DNA of 9,010 nt. It comes from a bacterium. Lineage in GTDB: Bacteria > Vulcanimicrobiota > Xenobia > Xenobiales > Xenobiaceae. Shown here piece by piece: positions 1 to 6,707 of the stretch (position 1 is the stretch's first letter; the number at the start of each line of letters is the position of its first letter). The notes under the pieces were generated by a model. That model was not told where the DNA came from, made no database searches, and saw only the letters and a program-made list of their open reading frames with translations. The stretch lies in NCBI GenBank assembly GCA_022839105.1, contig JALHDH010000122.1:6778-15787 (forward strand). The letters run 5' to 3'. The translations under genes and the position numbers were made by a program.

Positions 1-101
1 TCCGGCCCCGCTCGATCCGGTGCGATGGGGTCCATCCTGGAACGGTCGAGCGTGGTGACCCGGTGCGTCCCAGGCGAGGCTGGAAGCGACTGCGCCGCCC
101 G

Positions 102-117
102 GGTTCCTGCAGGAACC
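102..117. promoter_or_regulatory. 16-bp perfect palindrome upstream of the phosphatase gene
   Basis: GGTTCCTGCAGGAACC reads identically on both strands with no spacer. It ends about 70 nt before the phosphatase start, a position that suits an operator for a dimeric regulator or an mRNA leader structure. It does not match any operator I recognise, and I see no clear -35/-10 pair around it, so regulatory function is inferred from symmetry and position only. Confidence 0.4.
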
Positions 118-186
118 TCCGCCCGGCCTCGAAGGGGGTTCTTGCCAGCCCCCGCGCAGGCAGGGGCCCGTGAAGGAGGCATGATG

Positions 187-1221
187 ATGCGAATCAAGTG
201 GCTGGTCCTGGCGTTGGTGGCGGGACTGCTCCTGGCCGCGGGACCCGGCCCCGCGAAGCCCCGCAACGTGATCCTCCTGATCGGGGACGGGATGGGGACG
301 GGTCTGGTGACCGCCGCCGGAATCCGTTCCGGAGAGCCGACCCACATGGAGCAGATGAGCGTCACGGGCCTGCTCCGGACCGCCACCGCGGACACCCTTC
401 CGATCGACTCCGCGGCCGGCGGGACGGCCCTGGCCACCGGCGTCTCGGTCCCCAACGGGCGGGTCTCGACGGGGCCCGACGGGGCGATCCTGCCGACGAT
501 CCTCGAGAAGGCCCAGGCGGCCGGGAAGGCCACCGGCCTGGTGACCTCGGGAAGCCTGACCCAGGCTCCGGTGGCTTGTTTCGCAGCCCACGCGGCCAGT
601 CGGAACGCCGAGCCCGAGATCGCGGCCCAACTGCTGAACAGCCGTCTGGACCTGCTGCTGGGAGGGGGGCGCAGGCATTTCCCCGAGCCGAAGGGGTGGC
701 GCGTGGTGACCGGCCCCGAGCAGGCCGGAACCCTGGCCAGGGGGCGCACCTTGGGCTTCTTCGAGAGGCCTGAGGTGGGCCAGCCGGCCGAGCCGGGTTC
801 CTACGTCACGACCTCCTCCCTCGTCCAGGGGGCTCTGGGCTTCCTGGGGCCGGCGAAGAAGGGATTCTTCCTGGTGGTGGTCCATGACCAGATCGACCAC
901 GCAGGCCATAAGCAACTCGCCGAGGACGGCCTGCAGCATGTCCTGGAATTTGATGCCGCGGTGGGGGCCTGTCGCCGATTCGCCCGAGACTCGAAGAACA
1001 CGCTGGTCGTGGTCAGCGCCGACCACGATACGGGGAACCTGACCCTGGAACGCGGGGTCCCCAGCCAGCGCCAGGTCACGGTCAGCTATCCCACCGGCCG
1101 TCATACCGGGAATCCGGTGCCGGTCTACGCCGAGGGCCCCGGCTCGGCAGAGTTCACCGGGACCTACAACCAGACCGAGTTGCCCCGGCGGATCCTGCGG
1201 GTGGCGGGAGTGGAACGGTGA
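187..1221 (+). CDS. secreted alkaline phosphatase (PhoA superfamily, short form)
   Basis: Hydrolyses phosphate monoesters outside the cytoplasm, by family; the natural substrate is unknown. Three in-frame ATGs follow one another (181, 184, 187). The Shine-Dalgarno AAGGAGG at 173-179 sits 7 nt before the third, so 187 is chosen, giving 344 aa. Residues 1-23 form a signal peptide (MRIK, a hydrophobic stretch, then GPA). Landmarks aligned by eye with E. coli PhoA: GDGMG with D34 (Asp51), IDSAAGG with nucleophile S75 (Ser102), SRN with R139 (Arg166), IDHAGH with D237 and H241 (Asp327, His331), ADHDTG with D279 and H280 (Asp369, His370), and GRHTG with H306 (His412). All zinc ligands and the nucleophile are therefore present. 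The residues matching the Mg ligands Thr155 and Glu322 appear to be P128 and V232. At 344 aa it is shorter than PhoA (about 450 aa), which suggests reduced surface insertions. It appears monocistronic; a weak hairpin and T-run follow the stop. Confidence 0.93.
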   Translation: MRIKWLVLALVAGLLLAAGPGPAKPRNVILLIGDGMGTGLVTAAGIRSGEPTHMEQMSVTGLLRTATADTLPIDSAAGGTALATGVSVPNGRVSTGPDGAILPTILEKAQAAGKATGLVTSGSLTQAPVACFAAHAASRNAEPEIAAQLLNSRLDLLLGGGRRHFPEPKGWRVVTGPEQAGTLARGRTLGFFERPEVGQPAEPGSYVTTSSLVQGALGFLGPAKKGFFLVVVHDQIDHAGHKQLAEDGLQHVLEFDAAVGACRRFARDSKNTLVVVSADHDTGNLTLERGVPSQRQVTVSYPTGRHTGNPVPVYAEGPGSAEFTGTYNQTELPRRILRVAGVER

Positions 1222-1225
1222 AGCC

Positions 1226-1248
1226 GGTCAGGATCTGATTGTTTTTTT
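1226..1248 (+). terminator. weak intrinsic terminator after the phosphatase gene
   Basis: GGTCAG (1226-1231) can pair with CTGATT (1235-1240) across a 3-nt loop, using two G-U pairs. After one G comes a run of seven T (1242-1248). The T-run is the only long one in this GC-rich window and starts about 20 nt past the stop codon, as expected for a Rho-independent terminator. The stem is weak. Confidence 0.45.
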
Positions 1249-1358
1249 CGGCAAAAGAACTTCCTTCGGCCAGGGGGAGCAGAGGAAGGTCTCTCGAATT
1301 CCTCTCGCCTCCAGGCCCGCGTCCCAGCAGGCTGAATTCGGAGGAGAGGGGCAATCCG

Positions 1359-1988
1359 ATGAAGATTCCTGTCCTGTTCCTGGCTGCGTTGAGCGTCCTG
1401 ACCCTGAGTGCCTGCGGGCAGAAGCCTGCCGACACCCCCCAGACCGGTGCCGCGCCGCCTCCCGTGGCGGCTCCGGTTGATTCCTCTCCCGGTGCACCCG
1501 CTCCGCCACCTCCCGGACCGGCCGAGCCCGCTCTGAGCGAGGTCCTGGTGATGCCTGCCGGATGGACCCTGGACATGGTGCTCCGCGCTGAGGAGATCGC
1601 GGAGATCATGGGCAAGGAGAACTTCTCCTACTTCCCCGAGGCTGCGAGCAACGCTCCGGCAGGCAAGCCGATCGGCAGCTTCGTCATCGGCAGCGTCCCC
1701 TACAGCAAGGTCCGCTTCGAGGTCCGCACCCAGGACGGCCGGGGCGGCTACGACACCGCCGTCGGCTTCCTGAAGAACGCGGAGGAAGTGCCGGGGCCGC
1801 TCTGGGAGGTGGCCTCGCTGGGAGAGGTCTCCCAGGGCGAGCGGACCATGGTCCGCCTGGTGGGCCTGCGTGGTGACGTGTGCTTCCACATCACCTGGGA
1901 GCCCGCGGTCTATCCCGACCTGGATCCGAAGGAGACCAGCGTCCGACTGGCCGAGCTCCTGGTGAAGAAGCTCTACACCCCGCGCTGA
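1359..1988 (+). CDS. uncharacterised lipoprotein with Pro/Ala-rich linker
   Basis: I do not recognise the folded domain. ATG 1359 is preceded by purine-rich GGAGGAGAGGGG (1340-1351) and starts a clear type II signal peptide: MK, hydrophobic residues 4-17, and lipobox L16-S17-A18-C19. Lipidation of C19 is expected, and G20 at +2 gives no inner-membrane retention signal if a Lol system exists. Residues 23-60 are a Pro/Ala-rich linker, a typical tether. Residues 61-209 form one domain that starts with SEVLVMPAGW, has an amphipathic helix around 72-85 (LDMVLRAEEIAEIMG), a central beta-rich part (VRFEVRTQDGRGGY) with a second cysteine at C175, and a final helix (SVRLAELLVKKLY). The EIAEIMG helix and the overall layout recall small substrate-binding-like lipoprotein domains such as DUF3558, but the resemblance is weak. 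The longer open frame from 1239 lacks a signal peptide at its start and is rejected. The gene stands alone between a terminator and a convergent hairpin. Confidence 0.88.
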   Translation: MKIPVLFLAALSVLTLSACGQKPADTPQTGAAPPPVAAPVDSSPGAPAPPPPGPAEPALSEVLVMPAGWTLDMVLRAEEIAEIMGKENFSYFPEAASNAPAGKPIGSFVIGSVPYSKVRFEVRTQDGRGGYDTAVGFLKNAEEVPGPLWEVASLGEVSQGERTMVRLVGLRGDVCFHITWEPAVYPDLDPKETSVRLAELLVKKLYTPR

Positions 1989-2001
1989 GGCGCTGCGTCC
2001 G

Positions 2002-2029
2002 GGGGGAGTCCGGTCAACCGGGCTCCCCC
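2002..2029. terminator. GC-rich hairpin between convergent genes
   Basis: GGGGGAG (2002-2008) pairs perfectly with CTCCCCC (2023-2029). The stem continues through a T-G wobble and CCGG (2010-2013) with CCGG (2018-2021), closing on a four-base loop, TCAA: about 12 bp in all. It lies 14 nt past the lipoprotein stop and 10 nt past the pilT stop on the other strand, so it can fold in both transcripts. There is no T-run on either side, so it is either a U-less terminator or a 3'-end stabiliser. Confidence 0.55.
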
Positions 2030-2038
2030 GGGTCCCTC

Positions 2039-3133
2039 CTAGAACCGGGTCTGGATCAGGCTCTGGAGTTCTCCGGCGTCGTTGGACTTCTCCAGGGCCT
2101 CGGGCAGTCCGACCAGGCCCTTCTCGACCAGGGCCTTGAGGGCCTGGTTGAGGGTCTGCATCCCCACATTGCTGCCCGAGGCCAGCAGGTTGTTCAGAAG
2201 GTGCGTCTTGCCCTCGCGGATCATGTTGCGGACCGCGCCGGTCCCGACCATGATCTCCATCGCGCATTCCCGGCCGCGCCCGCCGATCCGGGGCACCAGG
2301 ACCTGGGCCACCACGCCCTGCAGGGTGGCTGACAACTGCATCCGGATCTGCTGCTGCTGGGCTGCCGGAAACACGTCGATGATCCGATCCACCGTCGTGG
2401 TGGCCGAGGTGGTGTGCAGGGTCCCCAGGACCAGGTGTCCGGTCTCGGCGGCCGTGACGGCCAAAGCGATGGTCTCCAGGTCGCGCATCTCGCCGACCAG
2501 GATCACGTCGGGGTCCTGGCGCAGCACGTGCTTGAGGGCCGCGGCAAAGGTCATGGTGTCCGAGCCCAGTTCCCTCTGGCGGATGATGCACTTCTTGTTG
2601 CGGTGCAGGAATTCGATGGGGTCTTCGATGGTGACCACGTGGTGGGAGAACTTGGTGTTGATGTAGTCGATCATGGCGGCCAGGGTCGTCGATTTGCCGC
2701 TTCCGGTGGGGCCGGTCACCAGCACCAGCCCTCGCGGGCGGGCCGCCAGCATCTTGATGATCGAGGGCATCCCCAACTCGTCGATGCTCAGCGGCTGGGT
2801 GGGGATGGAGCGGAAGACCGCGCCCAGGGTGCCTCGCTGCCACAGCACGTTGCCCCGGAACCTCGAGACCCCGGGAACCGAGTAGGAGAAGTCCAGCTCG
2901 CGCGTGGTCTTGAGGGCTTCGTGCTGGTCGGGAAGAAGGTGCGGGTTGAGGAGGGCCTCCATGGCCTCCTGGTTCAGGGGGCCGTACCCTTCCAGGGGTG
3001 AGAGCGTGCCATCCACGCGGACCGACGGGGCGAAGCCGACTCCCAGGTGGAGGTCCGAGGCCTCCCTCTGGACCATCGTCACCAGCAGATCGGAAAGATC
3101 CAGGGGCTTGCCGGTCGGAGTCTCCACACTCAT
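2039..3133 (-). CDS. pilT: type IV pilus retraction ATPase PilT
   Basis: Hexameric cytoplasmic ATPase at the base of the type IV pilus that depolymerises pilin and drives retraction and twitching motility. At 364 aa it has the usual PilT length. Order of motifs: N-terminal PAS-like domain with SDLHL (26-30); Walker A GPTGSGKST (141-149); Asp box IEDPIEF (169-175); Walker B DPDVILVGEMRD (207-218); His box GHLVLGTLHTTSA (232-244); and the C-terminal AVRNMIREGK (300-309). The last is the AIRNLIRE-type motif that marks PilT rather than PilB or GspE. The start at 3133 is supported by GAGGTGG a few bases upstream and by the normal N-terminus; the same frame is open far upstream (to 4270) but that part is Pro/Arg/Gly-rich shadow. 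It lies 83 nt downstream of the oxidoreductase gene on the same strand, probably last in an operon. No other pilus gene is in the window. Confidence 0.96.
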   Translation of the reverse strand: MSVETPTGKPLDLSDLLVTMVQREASDLHLGVGFAPSVRVDGTLSPLEGYGPLNQEAMEALLNPHLLPDQHEALKTTRELDFSYSVPGVSRFRGNVLWQRGTLGAVFRSIPTQPLSIDELGMPSIIKMLAARPRGLVLVTGPTGSGKSTTLAAMIDYINTKFSHHVVTIEDPIEFLHRNKKCIIRQRELGSDTMTFAAALKHVLRQDPDVILVGEMRDLETIALAVTAAETGHLVLGTLHTTSATTTVDRIIDVFPAAQQQQIRMQLSATLQGVVAQVLVPRIGGRGRECAMEIMVGTGAVRNMIREGKTHLLNNLLASGSNVGMQTLNQALKALVEKGLVGLPEALEKSNDAGELQSLIQTRF

Positions 3134-3216
3134 GTTCCACCTCGCGAAGCAGGGTCGAGGCCTGGAATTCTCGGAAGATGGCCAGGATCCTCGGTATGCG
3201 GGACTCCGGACGCGGA

Positions 3217-4371
3217 TCAGGCGATCGGGTCTCCGGTGGGCAGCAGGCGCAATCGGCGCAGCAGGCCCAGCCGGTCCAGCCCTCTCAGGAGCGGGTTGAG
3301 GAGCCGCGCCGGGAGGGTGGCCGGTCTTCCCGTGAAGCGGGGCATCACGGTTGCAGCCACGGCAACCGTCGTGCTCAGGGGATCCGGGCTGAGGTTGAGC
3401 AGATCGAAGTGGGTCCCCCCCGCCTCGACGTAGGCGGAGACCCTCTCCTCCAGGGCCCGAAGGTCGCCCCAGGTCATGAAGAGGCGGAGCAGTTCGTCGG
3501 GAATCCTCTCCTGGTTGGCCAGGAAGTCCTGGGCACTCTCGGGATCGCAGGGATTGACGGTGAGATAGTCGGTCCGGATCTCCTCGCTCAGCAGGTGCCC
3601 CAGGCCCATCTGCCGGACCGCAGCCGGCCAGACCAGGCTCAGGGCGTGCCTGCGGAGGAGTTCCTGCAGCCGGTCCGGCTCGGCTCCCAGCGCGAAGGGC
3701 ATCATCACCACGCGATCCAGGGCCCCGGGATCCCGCCCGGCGGCCCGGGCCGCCTCCTCCAGGGGAGCGCAGTACTGCGCGAAGTGTTCGGGCGGGATCA
3801 CCACGGGAAACCACCCGTCGGCCACCTGCCCCGCGAAGGCCAGGGCCTTGGGACCCAGGGCCGCCAGATACAGGGGGACGTGGCGGTCCAGGTGGGGGCG
3901 CACCGTGATCCGGGCCTGCCGCGTCCGGAAGAAGCGCCCTTCGAAGTCCAGGGGGTCGGGGCGATCCAGCAGGTGTCGCAGGATGGCCACGCCCTCCTTG
4001 AGGCGCGAGAGCGGCCGGTCCCAGGGGATGCCGAAGGGGTCCAGGTTCATGGCCTCCCCGGAGCCCAGGCCCAGGAGGAAGCGCCCCTCGCTGAGCCGGT
4101 CCAGGGTGGCCACCCTCTGGGCCAGGACCGCCGGGTGGGTCCGGTGGGGATCGCTGACCGCGGTCCCCAATTGGATGCGGCGGGTTCGGGCCGCCACGGC
4201 CCCCAGGACCGTCCAGGTGTCGGCTGCCGCTTCGCCTTCCTCGACGTGGAGCAGGTGGTCGGGGAACCACAGCCTCTCGAAACCCAGCACCTCGGCCAGT
4301 CGGGCCAGGGGGAAGAGCTGGGCGGGTGGAAGTTCCGGGGGCAGGGTCAGGCCGAACGTGATCGGTGGCAT
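3217..4371 (-). CDS. LLM-class F420/flavin-dependent oxidoreductase
   Basis: Bacterial luciferase-like TIM-barrel enzyme of 384 aa that would use F420 or FMN for hydride transfer; the substrate is unknown. Family signs in order: strand 1 PPITFGLTLP (2-11); GFERLWFPDHLL (30-41); ARTRRIQLGTAVSDPHRTHPAVLAQ (61-85), a segment typical of F420-dependent LLM proteins related to the phthiodiolone ketoreductase/FGD group; LSEGRFLLGLGSGEAMNLDPFG (93-114), with the GE-N-PFG signature; the ALGPKALAFAGQVADGWFP region (171-189); and AGGTHFDLLNL (317-327) in the last barrel strand. F420 preference is inferred from these segments and not proven. The start is uncertain. ATG 4371 fits the family N-terminus but has no Shine-Dalgarno; TTG 4389 in frame lies 12 nt after AGGAGGG (4408-4402). 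The gene is 40 nt from the upstream zinc-ribbon gene and 83 nt from pilT, so co-transcription is likely. Confidence 0.9.
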   Translation of the reverse strand: MPPITFGLTLPPELPPAQLFPLARLAEVLGFERLWFPDHLLHVEEGEAAADTWTVLGAVAARTRRIQLGTAVSDPHRTHPAVLAQRVATLDRLSEGRFLLGLGSGEAMNLDPFGIPWDRPLSRLKEGVAILRHLLDRPDPLDFEGRFFRTRQARITVRPHLDRHVPLYLAALGPKALAFAGQVADGWFPVVIPPEHFAQYCAPLEEAARAAGRDPGALDRVVMMPFALGAEPDRLQELLRRHALSLVWPAAVRQMGLGHLLSEEIRTDYLTVNPCDPESAQDFLANQERIPDELLRLFMTWGDLRALEERVSAYVEAGGTHFDLLNLSPDPLSTTVAVAATVMPRFTGRPATLPARLLNPLLRGLDRLGLLRRLRLLPTGDPIA

Positions 4372-4411
4372 CGGCCCGGGTTCGTCCAAGTGGCGGCGGG
4401 CCCTCCTGGAT

Positions 4412-4639
4412 TCAGCCCAGCCCGCACATGCCGGCACCGCCCGGGCAACTGCCGCATCCTCCGGCGGGGAACTCTCCGCAGGGCGCGGACGGGGTCTTGC
4501 GCCCCACGCTGAAGGTGGAGAGCCGTCGGTTCACCTCCAGAGCCCCGCACCCGGGACATTCGACCGGGTCCTCCGCGCGCCAGAGCAGTTTTTCGAAGTT
4601 CTTTCCGCAACGGGTGCAGGCGTATTCGTAGACGGGCAT
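4412..4639 (-). CDS. FmdB-family zinc-ribbon protein
   Basis: Small putative regulatory zinc-ribbon protein of 75 aa. It begins with the family hallmark MPVYEYACTRCGKNFE, with two CXXC knuckles (C8/C11 and C28/C31, the latter in ECPGCG), expected to bind one zinc. The family name comes from an amidase/formamidase regulatory gene, but the molecular role of most members is unknown. The tail (residues 50-75) is Gly/Cys-rich with four further cysteines (C54, C62, C65, C72), as is common in FmdB proteins. AAGAGG lies about 8 nt before the ATG at 4639. It is the first gene of the minus-strand group with the oxidoreductase (40 nt gap) and pilT, and is transcribed away from the divergent gene starting near 4804. 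Confidence 0.93.
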   Translation of the reverse strand: MPVYEYACTRCGKNFEKLLWRAEDPVECPGCGALEVNRRLSTFSVGRKTPSAPCGEFPAGGCGSCPGGAGMCGLG

Positions 4640-4651
4640 CCTCTGGACCTC

Positions 4652-4679
4652 TTGGCAGATTTCGGAGGCAGTGTATCAT
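4652..4679 (+). promoter_or_regulatory. sigma70-type promoter for the 4804-6683 operon
   Basis: TTGGCA (4652-4657) and TATCAT (4674-4679), separated by 16 nt, each match five of six consensus bases. The predicted transcription start is G4686. The first ATG of the downstream open frame (4678) lies inside this -10 box, so it could not be translated from this promoter. The leader from 4686 to the coding region is about 100-118 nt and rich in AGG/GGAG runs. Confidence 0.6.
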
Positions 4680-4700
4680 GCCGACGCGAGTCGGGCGCAA
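4670..4700 (-). promoter_or_regulatory. possible divergent promoter for the FmdB-LLM-pilT group
   Basis: On the minus strand TGATACACT contains an extended -10 (TG-N-TACACT, TACACT at 4675-4670, four of six). A poor -35, TTGCGC (4700-4695), lies 19 nt upstream. A start near 4663 would leave a 24-nt leader before the FmdB-family ATG. The -10 overlaps the plus-strand -10 box, so the two promoters would compete. Weak call, made mainly from position. Confidence 0.3.
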
Positions 4701-4803
4701 GATCCCTGGACCGGGTGGGCAGAGGGACCCGGACTCCCAGACCCGAAGGAGGCACGAGCTTCCCAGGGGCGGGAGGACCAGAAACCTGGAAGGAGACAGG
4801 GCC

Positions 4804-5187
4804 CTGTTCGACCGAGTCACGGGGCGGTACCAGCAGTTTCAGCAGGCCGTGGAGCGAACCCGTGCGGGTGAGTGGAATGCCGAGGACTTCGAGGCCTTCC
4901 TGCTCCATGTCTACGAGACCTTGACCGAGAAGGCCGTCGATTGCCGGGCCTTCATCGAAGAGAGCCGCTATCACGAGGAATCCCCCGACGAGGTCGAGAC
5001 CGGCCTGCGGGGTGTCGATCTGTACGAGGTGGGCATGCAGGAGCTCTGGCAGTACCTGCAGGACGGCGAGGCCAGCCACCTTGAGGAGGGGCTGCGGCTG
5101 CTCTGGGAGGGCAACGAGAAGATCAACGAGGCCATGCGCATCAACCGCGAAAGCCGCGAAGACCTGGATCTGAACTTCTTCCTGTAA
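4804..5187 (+). CDS. uncharacterised acidic helical protein, probable non-ATG start
   Basis: I do not recognise the family. The product, about 127 aa from 4804, is acidic and predicted largely helical, with conserved-looking segments YQQFQQAVERTRAGEW, DFEAFLLHVYETLTEKA, LYEVGMQELWQYLQDG and EEGLRLLWEGNEKINEAM, ending DLDLNFFL. There is no signal peptide or membrane segment. The frame is open back to ATG 4678 (169 aa), but that ATG sits in a -10 box. The extra 41 residues carry ten Arg codons, seven of them AGG or AGA, whereas all eleven Arg codons after residue 43 are CGN; the extension is therefore probably untranslated leader. Candidate starts are CTG 4804 (AAGGAG at 4790-4795, 8-nt spacing, used here), CTG 4786 (GGGAGGA at 4771-4777, 8-nt spacing) and GTG 4849 (poor ribosome site). 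It precedes the MATE gene by 17 nt and is probably co-transcribed with it. Confidence 0.75.
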   Translation: MFDRVTGRYQQFQQAVERTRAGEWNAEDFEAFLLHVYETLTEKAVDCRAFIEESRYHEESPDEVETGLRGVDLYEVGMQELWQYLQDGEASHLEEGLRLLWEGNEKINEAMRINRESREDLDLNFFL

Positions 5188-5204
5188 ATCGAGAAACGCT
5201 CCTG

Positions 5205-6683
5205 ATGAGCCCCAAACCCTTCGACCTCACCCGCGGGAGCGTCTCCCGCGGGCTCTTCCATCTGGCTTTGCCCTTGATGGGCTCGATGTTCCTGGAGACC
5301 GCCTTCAACCTGCTCAACGCCGCGTGGGTGGGGCAGACGGGAACCGAGTCCCTGGCCGCCGTGAACCTGTCCAGCTTCCCCATCTGGATGCTCTTTGCCG
5401 TGGTCGGGATCGTCACCACTGGGACCAACGCCCTGGTGGCACAGCGCCTGGGGGCGGCCCGGAACGATCCTCGAGCCCTCGAGGAGGCACGCCGGGTGGC
5501 GGCCCTGGGGATCATGGCCGCCATCGGGGTCGGCTTCATCCAGACCCTGGTGGTCCTGGTGTGGGGGCGGGACCTGATCCGCGCCATGGCTGGGAGCCAT
5601 CCCGCCGTGGAGCCCTTGGCCGACCTGGGCTACGCCTACCTGGCCTTCATCTTCCTGTTCGCGCCCGTACACTGCGCGAACGAAGCGATCTCCTCGGTGC
5701 TGAGGGCCTACGGGGACACCCGGACGCCCTTGGCGGTCTTCGCGATCGGGTTCGGCGTGAACTTCGTGCTGGACCCCTTCCTGATCCTGGGATGGGGACC
5801 GTTCCCCCGCCTGGACATCCTGGGAGCGGCCATCGCCACCAACCTCTCCTTCTGGCTGGTGCTGGCGATCTATATCCGTCTTCTGGCCCGGCGTCGCCTG
5901 GTCTACTGCCTGCCCGAGTTCCGTCCACCCCGAGTGGACTGGGCTGCCCTGAAACGCATCGCGAAGATCGGACTGCCCCCCTCCGTGGCCTCCCTGGTCT
6001 TCAGCGGGGTCTTCATGGCCCTCTCGCCGGTGGTCGGGCATTTCGGTCCCGAGGCCCTGGCTGCCCTGGGCATCGGACATCGCATCGAAGGAGTCAGCTA
6101 TCTGGTCTGCTATGGCTTCTCTCTGGCCTGCGTGACCATGGTCGGGCAGAATGTGGGGGCCGGTCGGTTGGATCGCGCCGAGGAGGCCGCCTGGAGCGCG
6201 ACCTGGATGGTGGTCGGCTTCACGGCCGTGGTTTCGCTGGTCTTCTGGTGGGTCCCCTCTCCCCTGGTTTCCCTCTTCACCCGGGACCCCCTGGTGCATC
6301 AGGTGGGCGTGGACTATCTGCGGATCATCGCGGCCTCCCAGGTTTTCATGGGGGTGGCCGTGGTCCTGGACGGGGCCTTTGCCGGAGCGGGGCGCACGCT
6401 CCCCCCGATGCTGGTCTCGGTTCCCGCGACCTTGATGCGCGTGCCTGCCGCCCACCTGACGGTCTTCCGCTGGGGGATGGGGATTTCGGCCATCTGGTGG
6501 GCGATCAGCTTGTTGACGATGCTGCGCGGCGTGATCGTGGTAGTCCTGTTCCGGAAGGGCCTCTGGAGAGGCGCCAGGCTCGAGGACCTGGGCGTCGAGC
6601 CGATGCTGGATCAGACCCCTCCAGGACCCCACACCCTGGAGGCGGGTCGGGGAGAGGCCCCCCGCCGCGATCCCCCCGCATGA
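5205..6683 (+). CDS. MATE-family multidrug/metabolite efflux transporter
   Basis: Integral membrane antiporter of 492 aa that would export organic cations or metabolites using a Na+ or H+ gradient; the substrate is unknown. The two-fold repeat of the family is visible. Half one has RGSVSRGLFHLALPLMGSM, the VAQRLGAAR loop (78-86) and LRAYGDTRTP (166-175). Half two has KIGLPPSVASLVFSGVF (254-270), VGQNVGAGR (313-321) and GAFAGAGRTLPPM (390-402). About twelve hydrophobic segments can be traced between residues 15 and 449, with a charged mid-loop around 226-252. The last 40 residues are a hydrophilic Pro/Gly/Arg-rich tail, longer than usual. ATG 5205 lies 17 nt after the previous stop with only a weak purine stretch (GAGAAACG), so translation may depend on the upstream gene. 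Confidence 0.94.
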   Translation: MSPKPFDLTRGSVSRGLFHLALPLMGSMFLETAFNLLNAAWVGQTGTESLAAVNLSSFPIWMLFAVVGIVTTGTNALVAQRLGAARNDPRALEEARRVAALGIMAAIGVGFIQTLVVLVWGRDLIRAMAGSHPAVEPLADLGYAYLAFIFLFAPVHCANEAISSVLRAYGDTRTPLAVFAIGFGVNFVLDPFLILGWGPFPRLDILGAAIATNLSFWLVLAIYIRLLARRRLVYCLPEFRPPRVDWAALKRIAKIGLPPSVASLVFSGVFMALSPVVGHFGPEALAALGIGHRIEGVSYLVCYGFSLACVTMVGQNVGAGRLDRAEEAAWSATWMVVGFTAVVSLVFWWVPSPLVSLFTRDPLVHQVGVDYLRIIAASQVFMGVAVVLDGAFAGAGRTLPPMLVSVPATLMRVPAAHLTVFRWGMGISAIWWAISLLTMLRGVIVVVLFRKGLWRGARLEDLGVEPMLDQTPPGPHTLEAGRGEAPRRDPPA

Positions 6684-6707
6684 TCGCATCGGCTGCTGGC
6701 AGAGGAG

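Noticed and set aside
25..186. Extension of the phosphatase frame to an ATG at 25
   Set aside because: The extra 54 residues have no signal-peptide character, and the true signal peptide begins at 187 behind a strong AAGGAGG.
1239..1358. Longer N-terminus for the lipoprotein, starting at 1239
   Set aside because: It would bury the lipobox signal peptide; the start at 1359 gives a canonical lipoprotein N-terminus.
1164..3140. Long minus-strand open frame over the lipoprotein and pilT
   Set aside because: Out-of-frame shadow in GC-rich DNA: Arg/Pro/Gly/His-rich with no domain, while the other frames carry clear lipoprotein and PilT signatures.
3134..4270. N-terminal extension of the pilT frame to 4270
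   Set aside because: It overlaps the oxidoreductase out of frame and is Pro/Arg/Gly-rich; PilT is full length from 3133.
2998..4512. Long plus-strand open frame of about 500 codons
   Set aside because: Antisense to the oxidoreductase; composition is low-complexity Gly/Gln/Pro and there is no recognisable motif.
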